64,000 nucleotides of DNA, taken from Ruegeria intermedia. Its GTDB lineage: Bacteria; Pseudomonadota; Alphaproteobacteria; Rhodobacterales; Rhodobacteraceae. The stretch lies in the NCBI RefSeq assembly GCF_900129345.1, contig NZ_FQVK01000005.1:1-64000 (forward strand). The letters run 5' to 3'. Shown in pieces: positions 8,237 through 17,346 of the stretch. The notes under the pieces are model-generated. The model ran no database searches and had not been told where the DNA came from. It was given only the letters and a program-made list of their open reading frames with translations. Within the stretch, counting starts at the first letter, position 1, and every line of letters begins with the position of its first letter. The position numbers and the translations under genes were made by a program.

Positions 8237-9034
8237 TCAGATCGGGTGGTCGTTCGGGTCGATGCCGTGCTTGCGCAGCAAGGTGTCGACCAGCGAACCG
8301 GGGTTGATGGCGCGGTCCTTGAATATCTTGCGGAACCAGGACCCGTAAAAATGGACCGAAGTCTGGTTCTGCCAGTCCAGGAACTCAAGTTTGCCCTGAT
8401 CCGGCTCGTTCCACAGTGACCGGTGGCGCAGCGGAATCGCATACAGCGATTTCCGCGAGACGGCCTTGGCATGTTCCGGCGTCGGGTACAGATAATGGAA
8501 CAACATCGGCGGGCCAAAACTGAAGATCGGCAGGCTCCAGTAGGTCGAGCGCCCGAAGATCTGAAGATACGCGCGCTGCTGTTCCTCGGGCCACCAAGGC
8601 GGCACCAGGTCGCTGTCAAAGGCAAAGGCGCACATTTCAGCAAGGGCCGGGCTGTCGCCCGGCAAGGCAAGAACGCCATTCATGATGCGTTGCCGCCTGC
8701 GATTGGCCGCCGGAAACAGATAGCCCTGATCGGTCTGGAATGGCTTGACCGCGTAAGCATCGGCATCGACCCATATCTGGTCGGTCTGCTGCAGCAGTTT
8801 CAGGCGGAACAGGTCCGCATGTACGGCGACCGACCGGGTGATCGGATCGCGATAAATCTCGGGCGCGTCGAATACCTCACGCGCGTCGCGGGCCTCGACG
8901 TAACCCGGAATGTCCTTCAAATCACCATAGTGATAGACGATCGGCTTCTGGTCCAGGTCCGCAAAGGATTTCAGGCACAGATGCTCCAGAAAGCTGAAGC
9001 GCTCTCCGATCCATAGGGTTGCGACACGTTCCAA
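8237..9034 (-). CDS. Glycosyltransferase-like protein with DXD motif
   Basis: 265-aa protein resembling capsular/GT32-type sugar transferases. The metal-nucleotide-sugar motif D90-A-D92 lies in QIWVDADAYAVKPF, after a Rossmann-like N-terminal half. Aromatic-rich C-terminal half (PPWWPEEQQR, HYLYPTPEH). TTG start at 9034 with GGAG 8 nt upstream; no nearby ATG fits. It sits between hisD and the UPF0262 gene, a position usually empty in relatives, so it is probably an acquired insertion into the operon. Donor and acceptor unknown; cytoplasmic. Confidence 0.65.
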   Translation of the reverse strand: MERVATLWIGERFSFLEHLCLKSFADLDQKPIVYHYGDLKDIPGYVEARDAREVFDAPEIYRDPITRSVAVHADLFRLKLLQQTDQIWVDADAYAVKPFQTDQGYLFPAANRRRQRIMNGVLALPGDSPALAEMCAFAFDSDLVPPWWPEEQQRAYLQIFGRSTYWSLPIFSFGPPMLFHYLYPTPEHAKAVSRKSLYAIPLRHRSLWNEPDQGKLEFLDWQNQTSVHFYGSWFRKIFKDRAINPGSLVDTLLRKHGIDPNDHPI

Positions 9035-9162
9035 ATTCGGCTCCGGGTTTGTCCTAAGACGTCACCGGTTAGAACGCACAGGTCGGACAACCACTGCAAG
9101 TGGTTTTGCGCCGGCCACGGCAGTCCCGGGCCGGATGTGACCCCGGCGCCAATGTCCCGAGA

Positions 9163-10464
9163 TCAGCCGTTCAGCCGCTTGAGCCGCGCCCCCACCGACA
9201 GGCCGTGCGCCTCAAGGCTTTCCGACCGCGCCAGTTGCTCGGCTGCCGGGCCAATGGCCCGCAGAGCCTCGGGGGTCATGCGGCTGAGCGTGGTGCGTTT
9301 GAGAAAATCCATCACGCTGAGCCCCGACGAGAACCGCGCCGAACGTGCAGTGGGCAGCACATGGTTCGGGCCGCCGACATAATCGCCGATGGCCTCGGGC
9401 GTGTACTGGCCAAGAAAGATAGCACCGGCATGGATGGTCTGGTGGCTCAAGGCCACCGGATCGACCACGCACAGTTCCAGATGCTCGGGCGCGATGCGGT
9501 TCGACAGGGCGGCGGCCTCGTCCAGGTCGCGCACGATGATCACCGCGCCATAATCGCGCCAGCTGGCCCCGGCGATTGCGCGCCGTTCAAGCGTTTCCAG
9601 CCGCTTGTCCACCGCCTCGGCCACCGCTCGGCCGAAACCGGCGTCGTCGGTGATCAGGATCGATTGGGCGCTTTCGTCATGCTCGGCCTGGCTGAGCAGG
9701 TCCAGCGCAATCCAGTCGGGGTCGTTTTCCTTGTCCGCGATCACCAGGATCTCGGACGGCCCCGCGATCATGTCGATGCCGACCTTGCCGAACACCCGCC
9801 GCTTGGCCGCCGCTACAAAGGCGTTGCCCGGCCCGGTGATCTTGTCCACCGGCGCGATGGTTTCCGTGCCATAGGCCAGCGCCGCAATCGCCTGCGCGCC
9901 GCCGATGCGATAGATTTCATCGACGCCCGACAGGCGCGCGGCCAGCAGCACCAGCGGGTTGACCTGCCCGTCGGGCGTGGGCACCGCGATGGCCAGCCGT
10001 TCGACCCCGGCCACCTTGGCCGGAATGGCATTCATCAGCACCGAGGACGGATAGGATGCCAGCCCGCCCGGCACGTAAAGCCCCGCGGCAGAGACCGCCG
10101 ACCAGCGCCAGCCCAGCGTGGCACCCGACTCGTCGGTCCATTCCTGATCCTGCGGCATCTGGCGTTCGTGATAGGCGCGGATACGCGCGGCGGCCAGTTC
10201 CAGCGACGCGCGGTCTTCGTCGCTGACGGTCGCGATGGCCTGCGTTACCTCTTCGGCACTGAAGGCCAGCGTGTCCGGCGTCAGCTCCAGCCGGTCGAAT
10301 TTTGCGGTCAGCTCGATCACGGCGGCATCGCCGCGCGACCGAACGTCCGCGATGATCTCGGCCACGACAGCGTCCACGTCCGGGCTGTCCTCGCGCTTGG
10401 CCGAGAGCAGGTCGGCGAAAGCGGTTTCGAAGTCGGGCGAAGCGGTATCGAGGAAAACGGGCAT
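9163..10464 (-). CDS. hisD: Histidinol dehydrogenase (histidine biosynthesis)
   Basis: 433-aa enzyme that oxidises L-histidinol to L-histidine in two NAD-dependent steps, last in histidine synthesis. Family-typical landmarks: YVPGGLASYPSSVLMNAIPA, ALAYGTETIAPVDKITGPGN, GIDMIAGPSE, LSQAEHDESAQ, and near the C-terminus EHLELCVVD and YVGGPNHVLPT. ATG 10464 gives the usual length; an upstream in-frame start at 10518 would add an atypical leader. Its synteny with murA, DUF2948 and UPF0262 marks it as the biosynthetic copy, in contrast to the paralogue at 56701-58029. Confidence 0.95.
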   Translation of the reverse strand: MPVFLDTASPDFETAFADLLSAKREDSPDVDAVVAEIIADVRSRGDAAVIELTAKFDRLELTPDTLAFSAEEVTQAIATVSDEDRASLELAAARIRAYHERQMPQDQEWTDESGATLGWRWSAVSAAGLYVPGGLASYPSSVLMNAIPAKVAGVERLAIAVPTPDGQVNPLVLLAARLSGVDEIYRIGGAQAIAALAYGTETIAPVDKITGPGNAFVAAAKRRVFGKVGIDMIAGPSEILVIADKENDPDWIALDLLSQAEHDESAQSILITDDAGFGRAVAEAVDKRLETLERRAIAGASWRDYGAVIIVRDLDEAAALSNRIAPEHLELCVVDPVALSHQTIHAGAIFLGQYTPEAIGDYVGGPNHVLPTARSARFSSGLSVMDFLKRTTLSRMTPEALRAIGPAAEQLARSESLEAHGLSVGARLKRLNG

Positions 10465-10527
10465 GATGGTGTCTCCGGCAGTCTTGGCGGGAATATCCGG
10501 GCGCGGCTCGCGCCTCAAGGGTTTAGA

Positions 10528-11064
10528 TCAGGGGTGCAGCGATTTGCGCATCGGGTATCCGACGATCCAGCGCCCGGCGCGCGGCTGTCCTGCGTCCATC
10601 CACCCGCGGGACAGGTAGAACCGGCGCGCGGTCGCGGTGCTGGTGACGCGCGCCTCGGTCACGCCGAGGGCCGAGAGGCGCGATTCGAGGTGGGAAAGCA
10701 TGGCGGAGCTTGCGCCCTGCCCCCGGAAGTCCGGATCCACATAGTTGAGCGTGATCCGCCCGGTGCCCTGCCCCATCTTGACCCCGCCCAGCGCCCCGAC
10801 CGTGGCCAGCCTGCCAGCCTTCAGCAACAGCCAGACCTCGTCCTCCGTGTCCGCCAGGTAGTTCCGCAGCGCCTGCGGGGTCTTGTTCGCCGTCCAGCGG
10901 GCAATCGCGGCCGCGTCCTTGCCGTGATCCTCGGCGCAGAGCCGCGCGATCGAGCGGGTCAAGACCCGGCTCATCTCGAACAGGTCGAACAGGGTGGCGC
11001 GGCGAATATCAGTCCCTTTCGGCGCGCCCGAGAAGGTCTGGGATATCCCGCGTTTGTTCCGCAC
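10528..11064 (-). CDS. GNAT family N-acetyltransferase
   Basis: 178-aa protein with a GNAT core: N-terminal DIRRATLFDLFEMSRVLTRSI and motif A ITLNYVDPDFRGQGASSAML at about 103-122. The middle part (LRNYLADTEDEVWLLLKAGR) matches GNAT strand order. Starts with GTG 11064 directly abutting the TAG stop of the upstream DUF2948 gene, so translation is probably coupled. The acceptor is unknown. It is an insertion into the murA-DUF2948-hisD order, like the glycosyltransferase-like gene. Confidence 0.8.
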   Translation of the reverse strand: MRNKRGISQTFSGAPKGTDIRRATLFDLFEMSRVLTRSIARLCAEDHGKDAAAIARWTANKTPQALRNYLADTEDEVWLLLKAGRLATVGALGGVKMGQGTGRITLNYVDPDFRGQGASSAMLSHLESRLSALGVTEARVTSTATARRFYLSRGWMDAGQPRAGRWIVGYPMRKSLHP

Positions 11065-11541
11065 CTAGACCGGGTGCTGCGGCGCATGCCCCGAGGGCGC
11101 GCGGTAGGGGCGGGTGACATCCCTGAGCGTGGCCTCGAGCGCCTCGACCGTCAGGCGGATCGCGCCATCGCCGGCCAGCGTCAACAGCACCTCGCCCGCG
11201 CCGTCCTCGGCCGGGTGGAACGCGATATCCAGCAGCGACAGGATCAGGTCCTTGTCGGATCGGTCGATCCCCTGGCTGGCCACCGACAGGACCGAATCGA
11301 ACACCAGCACCGACTGCACCCGCTCGTAGGGGCGGTTGCGGCGCTCGGCGGCCTCCTTGTCTTCCCACCGGAACCGGTTGAGCAGCAGGGCAAAACGGCG
11401 GCGGGTCGGTTGCCAGGTCATCTCGCTGGCCGGAAAGACCGCATCCTGCACCAAGGCCGCGATCACCTTCAGATCCTCGGCATCCAGCGCACCCAGGTTC
11501 AGCGGCGCCTCGCGCCCGTCTTCGAATGTTGCGTCTGCCAT
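11065..11541 (-). CDS. DUF2948 family protein
   Basis: 158-aa soluble protein of unknown function, conserved in Rhodobacterales and typically encoded directly after murA, as here. Recognised by LNLGALDAEDLKVIAALVQDAV near the N-terminus and MTWQPTRRRFALLLNRFRWED at about 41-61. Its ATG shares the A of the murA stop (TGATG), a clear translational coupling. No catalytic motif seen. Confidence 0.85.
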   Translation of the reverse strand: MADATFEDGREAPLNLGALDAEDLKVIAALVQDAVFPASEMTWQPTRRRFALLLNRFRWEDKEAAERRNRPYERVQSVLVFDSVLSVASQGIDRSDKDLILSLLDIAFHPAEDGAGEVLLTLAGDGAIRLTVEALEATLRDVTRPYRAPSGHAPQHPV

Positions 11542-12806
11542 CAGCCCTTGATCCGTTCGATTTTCGCGCCCACGCCTTCCAGCTTGCGGACCACATGCTC
11601 ATATCCGCGGTCCAGATGATAGACCCGACTGACAAGTGTTTCGCCCTCGGCCGCCAGACCGGCCAGGATCAACGAGACCGAGGCGCGCAGATCGGTGGCC
11701 ATCACCGGCGCACCCTTCAGGCGCTCGACCCCGGTCACCGTCGCGGTGCCGCCATGCACCTCGATCTGCGCGCCCATGCGCACCAGTTCGGGGGCGTGCA
11801 TGAAGCGGTTCTCGAAAATCCGCTCCTCCAGCACCGAAACCCCATCGGCCGTGCACATCAACGCCATCATCTGCGCCTGCAGGTCGGTGGGAAAGCCGGG
11901 GAACGGCTCGGTCACCACGTCGACCGCACGCACCCGGCCGTCCCTGCGCGAGACCTTCAGGCCCGCTTCCGTTTCCTCGACATCGACCCCGGTGGCCGTC
12001 AGCTTTTCCACGAAGGATTCGACCAGCGACAGGCGGCCGCCCAACAGCTCGACCTCGCCGCCGCAGATGGCCGGGGCCAGCATGTAGGTGCCCAGCTCGA
12101 TCCGGTCGGTCACCACCTGGTGCGTCGCGCCATGCAGCCGGTCGACGCCCTGGATCTCGATGGTCGAGGTGCCCGCGCCCTGGATCTGCGCGCCCATCTT
12201 GCGCAGGCACTCCACCAGATCGACGATCTCGGGTTCGCGCGCGGCGTTTTTCAGAACCGTCGTACCCTTGGCCAGCGTCGCGGCCATGACGATGTTTTCG
12301 GTGGCCCCCACTGAGGCAAAGCGCATTTCATGCACCGCGCCCTTCAGCCCGTTCGGCGCCTTGGCGTGCAGGTATCCGTCCTTCAGCTCGATCTCGGCGC
12401 CCAGGGCTTCCAGCCCCTCGACATGCAGGTCCATCGGGCGCGCCCCGATGGCGCAGCCGCCCGGCAGCGACACCACCGCCTGCCCGAATCGCGCCAAGAG
12501 CGGCCCCAGAACAAGGTTCGAGGCCCGCATCTTGCGCACGATCTCGTAATCCGCCGTGTGACTGGTCAGATCATGGCTGGACATCGCCAGAACCTGCCCG
12601 TCCTGCAGGGCCGACACCTCGGCCCCCAGCGACTGCAGCAGCGCGGTCATGGTCTTGATGTCGCTCAGCCGCGGCGCGTTGGTCAGCGTAAGCGGTTCTT
12701 CGCTCAGCAGCGTGGCCGGCATCAGCGTCAGGCAGGCATTCTTGGCCCCCGCGATCGGAATTTGGCCGTGAAGCGGCCCGTTGCCCGTTACCAGAATCGA
12801 ATCCAT
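11541..12806 (-). CDS. murA: UDP-N-acetylglucosamine 1-carboxyvinyltransferase
   Basis: 421-aa enzyme for the first committed step of peptidoglycan precursor synthesis (PEP + UDP-GlcNAc). The active-site cysteine is Cys118 in [10 protein letters not shown], so the enzyme should be fosfomycin-sensitive in principle. Other landmarks: N-terminal [15 protein letters not shown] with the UDP-GlcNAc-contacting Lys22-Asn23, [15 protein letters not shown], and near the end [20 protein letters not shown] and [18 protein letters not shown]. Full length and intact. First of the overlapping minus-strand genes after the 51-aa gene. Confidence 0.97.
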   Translation of the reverse strand: MDSILVTGNGPLHGQIPIAGAKNACLTLMPATLLSEEPLTLTNAPRLSDIKTMTALLQSLGAEVSALQDGQVLAMSSHDLTSHTADYEIVRKMRASNLVLGPLLARFGQAVVSLPGGCAIGARPMDLHVEGLEALGAEIELKDGYLHAKAPNGLKGAVHEMRFASVGATENIVMAATLAKGTTVLKNAAREPEIVDLVECLRKMGAQIQGAGTSTIEIQGVDRLHGATHQVVTDRIELGTYMLAPAICGGEVELLGGRLSLVESFVEKLTATGVDVEETEAGLKVSRRDGRVRAVDVVTEPFPGFPTDLQAQMMALMCTADGVSVLEERIFENRFMHAPELVRMGAQIEVHGGTATVTGVERLKGAPVMATDLRASVSLILAGLAAEGETLVSRVYHLDRGYEHVVRKLEGVGAKIERIKG

Positions 12807-12812
12807 CTGCTC

Positions 12813-12968
12813 TCAGTCCTTGTGCTGTCCCGGCCGGTCATCCTGTGCGCTGCGCGCCTTGGCCTGCGCCTTGCGCCGCGCCAGGTTGGCCTTGAGAGCC
12901 GCCTTGAGCCGATCTTCGCGCGTGGAGCCGGATTGCCCGTGTTTTTTGGGTGATTTCTTCTCTGCCAT
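12813..12968 (-). CDS. Conserved 51-aa basic protein upstream of murA
   Basis: Short lysine/arginine-rich protein (starts MAEKKSPKKHG, then REDRLKAALKANLARRKAQ), predicted charged helix without membrane segment. The stop is 6 nt from the murA start, and very similar small proteins precede murA in related genomes as far as I recall. Possibly nucleic-acid or ribosome associated, but no function is known. Below the size cut-off of routine gene finding, yet its composition and position support a real gene. Confidence 0.75.
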   Translation of the reverse strand: MAEKKSPKKHGQSGSTREDRLKAALKANLARRKAQAKARSAQDDRPGQHKD

Positions 12969-13051
12969 GATCTTTCTCTACAGGAGGCGAAAAAAACCGT
13001 CCAGAGACCCTTGCGCCCCGTTTCGTTTGAGTCTAATCACCCGCCCACAGC

Positions 13052-13126
<75 letters not shown>

Positions 13127-13384
13127 TTCCCCTCCAGATCGGCGCATCGCAGCAACTGCAAAACCTGCGGGTTATGCAAGCGGCCATGGTTGACCAAACG
13201 GAAACCCACACATCCGACACCTTTAGGTGCCACTTATGCCAATTTTGCGATCCATAGCGGGGCAACTCTGCCGTTTTTTGTTCAAAGGTGTTTTCTTAAC
13301 GAGGGGGTAATTCGGCCGGGCCAGGGGCGAGACCGGTACGGGGCCTGAAGGCTGTCGTATCCGTGTCTCCCCCCGCCGATTCTC
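13127..13384. other. Intergenic region after tRNA-Thr
   Basis: 258 bp without a supported gene. tRNA 3' ends are common integration sites, but no integrase fragment or second copy of the tRNA 3' end is visible in the window. Confidence 0.4.
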
Positions 13385-13630
13385 TCAACCGCCCCGCAGG
13401 CGTTGCATCAGGTACACCTCGGCCCCTTCGGGGATGGGCTCGCTCAGCCCTGCCGCGATGATCCGGCCGTTCACCGCGACCGACACGCCCGCGTCGATCG
13501 GCGCCTGCAATTGCGGATGGAGGCGCACCAGTTCGCGCAGCAGCTCGCCGGTTGTCGCTGCCTGAACCTGCACCACTTCCTGGCCCCCGGTCAGAGACCG
13601 GAGACCAGACCAGAGATGGACCTCAACCAT
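13385..13630 (-). CDS. MoaD/ThiS family sulfur-carrier protein
   Basis: 81-aa ubiquitin-like protein ending in the diagnostic RLRGG, whose C-terminal Gly-Gly is adenylated and thiocarboxylated in molybdopterin synthesis. Beta-grasp pattern: MVEVHLWSGLRSLTGG, then ATTGELLRELVRLHP, VAVNGRII and PEGAEVYLMQRLRGG. It overlaps the molybdenum hydroxylase large subunit by 8 nt, so it is probably a dedicated or extra MoaD for that enzyme; no MoaE partner is seen here. ATG 13630 is preferred to upstream starts. Confidence 0.8.
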   Translation of the reverse strand: MVEVHLWSGLRSLTGGQEVVQVQAATTGELLRELVRLHPQLQAPIDAGVSVAVNGRIIAAGLSEPIPEGAEVYLMQRLRGG

Positions 13631-15878
13631 TGCCCTTGAGCGCGGCCAGAATGCGCGGCGGCGACATCGGCAGTTGCCGCATCCGCACGCCGGCCGCGTT
13701 CGACACCGCATTCGCGATGGCCGCCAGCGGTGGCACGATGCCGGTTTCCCCCACGCCACGCACGCCGAAGGGGTGGCCCGGATTGGGCACTTCGACGATC
13801 ACGGTGTCGATCATCGGCAGGTCGCTGGCCACCGGGATACGGTAGTCGAGGAACACCGGATTCTGCAGCCGGCCATCCTCGCCATAGATGTATTCCTCGT
13901 TCAGCGCCCAGCCGATGCCCTGGGCCGCGCCGCCCTGGAACTGGCCCTCGACATAGGCGGGGTGGATCGCCTTGCCCGCGTCCTGGATGACCGTGTAGCG
14001 GGTGATCGAGGTCTTGCCGGTTTCGGGATCGACCTCGGCATCGACGATATGGGTGCCAAAGGACACGCCCGCGCCTTCGGGGGTCGCCTCGAAATGGCCC
14101 GAGATCGGGCCGCCTGTGCGCCCCATGTCAGCGGTGATCTCGGCCAGCGGCAGCGGGTCGAAATCGCCCGCGTTGGGCCCGGAGGGCACTGCGCAGCCGT
14201 TTTCCCATTTCACCGCGTCCACGGGGATGCCCCATTTGGCCGCCGCGCGTTCGCACAGTTTCTCGACCGCGTGCTGCGCCGCCTTGATCGTGGCCAAACC
14301 GCTGGCATAGGTCACGCGCGAGCCGTGGCTGACGTCGTTGTAGCCCAGCGTGGCGGTGTCGGCGATGGTCACGCGGATGTTCTCGTACGGGATGCCCAGC
14401 ACCTCGGCCGCCATCAGCGCCATCGACGCGCGCGAGCCGCCGATATCGGGCGTGCCGACCATCAGCTGTGCCGAGCCGTCCTCGGACAGGGCCAGCGACA
14501 CCGAGGTCTCGCCCCCGTGGTTGAACCAGAACCCGCAGGCGATGCCCCGCCCCTGCCCCGGCTTCAGCGGCGCGGAATAATGCGGGTGGTCTTTGGCGGC
14601 TTCGAGCGTCTCGACCAGGCCGATCCGGTCATAGGTGGGGCCATAGCTGGCCTTGGTGCCCTCGCGCGCGGCGTTCTTCAGGCGCACCTCGATCGGATCG
14701 AGGCCCAGTATCTTGCAAAGCTCGTCGATGACCGACTCCACCGCAAACGCCCCCATCGGCGCGCCCGGCGCGCGATAGGCGGCCTGTTTCGGGCGGTTGG
14801 ACATCACGTCATACCCCACCTGCCGCACATTGGTCAGGTTGTAGGGGGCAAAGGCGCACATTGCGGTCATGTCGCCCGGCGCACCCGGAAAGGCACCGCC
14901 CTGCAGGCGGAACACGCCCTGGGCGGCGGTGATGGTGCCGTCCTTCTTCATGCCGATCTTGACGTCCATCGAGGCCGAAGCGGTCGGCCCGGTGGCCCGC
15001 AGAACCTCGGACCGGGACATCACGATCTTGACCGGACGGTTGGCCTTGCGCGACAGCGCCAGCGCCACCGGTTCGATGAACACGGTGGTCTTGCCGCCGA
15101 ACCCGCCACCGATTTCCGATGCGGTCACGCGCAGCTGCGCGGTTTCGATCCCCAGCAGCGCGGCGCAGGTCTTCTGCACGATCCAGTGGCCCTGGGTGCA
15201 GCACCACAGCTCGCCCTTGCCGTCAGCGCCCAGCGAGGCAAGGCAGGCGTGCGGTTCGATATAGCCCTGGTGGGTGGCCTCGGTGACGAAGTGATCCTCG
15301 ATCACCAGATCGGCCTCGGCAAAGCCGGCCTCGACATCGCCATGCCCGCTTTCGTGATAGCGCACCACGTTGGGGTGCATCCCCTCGGGCACCGAATAAT
15401 CGGCCGCGCCCTCGCGGATCACCGGGGCGTCGGGCGCCATCGCCTTGTCCACGTCGGTGACATGGGGCAGCACCTCGTATTCGACCTCGATCAGCTTGAG
15501 CGCATCCCGCGCCGCCAGCGCCGAACTGGCCGCAACTGCCGCCACCGCGTGCCCGTCATAGAGCGCCTTTTCCCCGGCCATGACGTTTTCCAGAACGTTC
15601 CAGAACTCGCCCTCGAGACCCGGCTTGAACGGGACATCGGCAAAATCGGCGCGGGTGACCACGGCCTTCACGTCCCGATGCGCCTCGGCCTTCGAGGTGT
15701 CGATCCGGACGATCCGCGCATGGGCGTGGGGCGAGCGCAGGATGGCGCCGAACAGCATGCCCGGCGCGGTCACGTCGGCCCCGAACCGGGCGCGACCGGT
15801 GACCTTGTCCAACCCGTCGGGACGGTTCGGGCGGGTGCCCACGAAGGTGAAATGCGACTTGCGATCGTCGAGTGCCAT
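13623..15878 (-). CDS. Xanthine dehydrogenase-family molybdopterin-binding subunit
   Basis: 751-aa catalytic subunit of a molybdenum hydroxylase (aldehyde oxidase/xanthine dehydrogenase family). Small a/b-hammerhead domain at about 20-130 (DKVTGRARFGADV, RSPHAHARI), then the Mo-cofactor domains with GGGFGGKT near residue 255 and a C-terminal GVRGVGETGIVPPLAAIANA carrying the base Glu of the GETG type. The substrate cannot be read; relatives hydroxylate purines, N-heterocycles, aromatic aldehydes or CO. Co-transcribed with FAD and [2Fe-2S] subunits and located downstream of the reductive dehalogenase, so an aromatic or heterocyclic substrate is plausible. Confidence 0.9.
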   Translation of the reverse strand: MALDDRKSHFTFVGTRPNRPDGLDKVTGRARFGADVTAPGMLFGAILRSPHAHARIVRIDTSKAEAHRDVKAVVTRADFADVPFKPGLEGEFWNVLENVMAGEKALYDGHAVAAVAASSALAARDALKLIEVEYEVLPHVTDVDKAMAPDAPVIREGAADYSVPEGMHPNVVRYHESGHGDVEAGFAEADLVIEDHFVTEATHQGYIEPHACLASLGADGKGELWCCTQGHWIVQKTCAALLGIETAQLRVTASEIGGGFGGKTTVFIEPVALALSRKANRPVKIVMSRSEVLRATGPTASASMDVKIGMKKDGTITAAQGVFRLQGGAFPGAPGDMTAMCAFAPYNLTNVRQVGYDVMSNRPKQAAYRAPGAPMGAFAVESVIDELCKILGLDPIEVRLKNAAREGTKASYGPTYDRIGLVETLEAAKDHPHYSAPLKPGQGRGIACGFWFNHGGETSVSLALSEDGSAQLMVGTPDIGGSRASMALMAAEVLGIPYENIRVTIADTATLGYNDVSHGSRVTYASGLATIKAAQHAVEKLCERAAAKWGIPVDAVKWENGCAVPSGPNAGDFDPLPLAEITADMGRTGGPISGHFEATPEGAGVSFGTHIVDAEVDPETGKTSITRYTVIQDAGKAIHPAYVEGQFQGGAAQGIGWALNEEYIYGEDGRLQNPVFLDYRIPVASDLPMIDTVIVEVPNPGHPFGVRGVGETGIVPPLAAIANAVSNAAGVRMRQLPMSPPRILAALKGNG

Positions 15879-16357
15879 TACGAAGCCTCCCGCAGCTCGG
15901 CGGCCGTGTCCAGAACGGCGCGGATGATCTTGTCATAACCCGTGCAGCGGCACAGGTTGCCGGCCAGCCAATAGCGGGCCTCTTCCTCGGTCGGGTCGGG
16001 GTTCTTTTCCAGCAGAGCCTTGGCGGCGACCAGAACGCCCGGCGTGCAGACCCCGCATTGCAGCGCGGCATGTTCGATGAACTTGCGCTGCAGCGGGTGC
16101 AGGGTTTCGCCCCGGGCCATGCCTTCGATGGTTTCGATCTGCTTGCCCTCGGCCTCGACCCCCAGCACCAGGCAGGAACAGACCAGCCGCCTGTCCAGCG
16201 TGACCGAGCAGGCCCCGCAATCGCCGGTGCCGCAGCCCTCCTTGGCGCCGGTCAGGTTCAGCTTGTCGCGCAGACAGTCCAGCAGGGTTTCACGCGCGTC
16301 GCACAGGTATTCGACCGTGTCGCCGTTGACGGTGGTGGTGACGTGATGCTTGGTCAT
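15878..16357 (-). CDS. Molybdenum hydroxylase [2Fe-2S] subunit
   Basis: 159-aa small subunit that passes electrons from the Mo site to FAD. Plant-type cluster near residues 43-64 (EGCGTGDCGACSV with a later Cys) and second, four-helix cluster near 104-140 (QCGVCTPGVL and GNLCRCTGYDKI). Stop and the large-subunit start share a base (TAATG) and its own start overlaps the FAD subunit stop (ATGA), giving FAD-FeS-Mo order. ATG 16357 fits the family N-terminus. Confidence 0.93.
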   Translation of the reverse strand: MTKHHVTTTVNGDTVEYLCDARETLLDCLRDKLNLTGAKEGCGTGDCGACSVTLDRRLVCSCLVLGVEAEGKQIETIEGMARGETLHPLQRKFIEHAALQCGVCTPGVLVAAKALLEKNPDPTEEEARYWLAGNLCRCTGYDKIIRAVLDTAAELREAS

Positions 16358-17220
16358 GCGGTCTCTCCCTTGGCGCGGGCATAGGCGATTTTCGCGGCGC
16401 GTTTTGCCAGCACTCCGGCCACTTCGGTGCGGAATTCGATGGTGCCGCGCTTGTCGTCGATGGGTTTGCACGCGGCCGAGGCGGCGGCGGCCAGCGCCGC
16501 CAGCGCGGTATCGTCCAGCGTGGTGCCGATCAGCGCACGGGCGCACTCTTCGACCAGCAGGACGGTAGGCGCCACGGCGCCCAGCGACACGCGGGCCTCG
16601 GTGATCGTGTCACCATCGACGCGCAGGCTCACACCCACGCCGACCACGGCGATGTCCATCTCGGTGCGCGGAATGAAGCGCAGATAGGCGTCGCCGCCAT
16701 TTGCGCCCCGCGCCGGGATGTGCAGAGCCGAGATCAGCTCGCCCTGCGCCAGCGAGGTCTTGCCGGGGCCGGTCGGGATATCCTCGACCGCCACGACCCG
16801 ATCGCCCGCGGGGCCGGTCACCGTCACGCTTGCGCCCGCGGCCACCATGGCCGGAACCGAGTCGGCGGCGGGCGAGCCGTTGCACAGGTTGCCAACCGGC
16901 GTGGCACGGCCCTGGATCTGGGTCGAGCCGATCAGGTCCATCGCCTCGACCACACCGGGCCACTCGCGGCCCAGTTGGGGATGTTCGCTCATCTCGGCAC
17001 CGGTGACGGCCACGCCCAGCGTCCAGCTGCCGTCGGCGTGGCGAGTGATGTCGCGCACCCCGTCGATGGCCTTGATGTCGATCAGGGTGTCGGGGGTCAC
17101 GATCTCGGACCGCAGCTGCACCAGAACGTCGGTGCCGCCGGCCAGAAACCGCGTGATGCCCGTTGCATGGGCAGCCAGATCCGAAGCTTCTGCAAAGCTG
17201 GCGGGGCGGTGATATTGCAT
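16354..17220 (-). CDS. Molybdenum hydroxylase FAD-binding subunit
   Basis: 288-aa CoxM/HcrB-type flavoprotein. N-terminal PRPAS-like start MQYHRPASFAEAS, the FAD-binding AGGTDVLVQLR near residue 33, the TPVGNLCNGSPAADSVPAM loop near 106-124 and C-terminal CO-dehydrogenase flavoprotein domain. No 4Fe-4S insertion, so it is not an HcrB proper. First of the three subunit genes; 126 nt separate it from the upstream dehalogenase gene, enough for an internal promoter. Confidence 0.92.
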   Translation of the reverse strand: MQYHRPASFAEASDLAAHATGITRFLAGGTDVLVQLRSEIVTPDTLIDIKAIDGVRDITRHADGSWTLGVAVTGAEMSEHPQLGREWPGVVEAMDLIGSTQIQGRATPVGNLCNGSPAADSVPAMVAAGASVTVTGPAGDRVVAVEDIPTGPGKTSLAQGELISALHIPARGANGGDAYLRFIPRTEMDIAVVGVGVSLRVDGDTITEARVSLGAVAPTVLLVEECARALIGTTLDDTALAALAAAASAACKPIDDKRGTIEFRTEVAGVLAKRAAKIAYARAKGETA

Positions 17221-17346
17221 GATTGTACCTCGCGCCTGTTGGTCAGGGTTCACTGGGTTTGGGGCGACGTTAGAGCAGCCGCGCGGCGGCGTCCATGGCC
17301 CGCGCGACCTATTTTTTCGCCTGAAAATGTCGCTTTCCGACCGGGG

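Noticed and set aside
9100-11619. 839-codon plus-strand open frame antisense to hisD and neighbours
   Set aside because: Arg/Gly/Pro-rich shadow frame; the minus-strand genes have clear motifs and synteny.
13674-15938. 754-codon plus-strand open frame opposite the molybdenum hydroxylase subunit
   Set aside because: Shadow frame with repetitive composition and no domain features.
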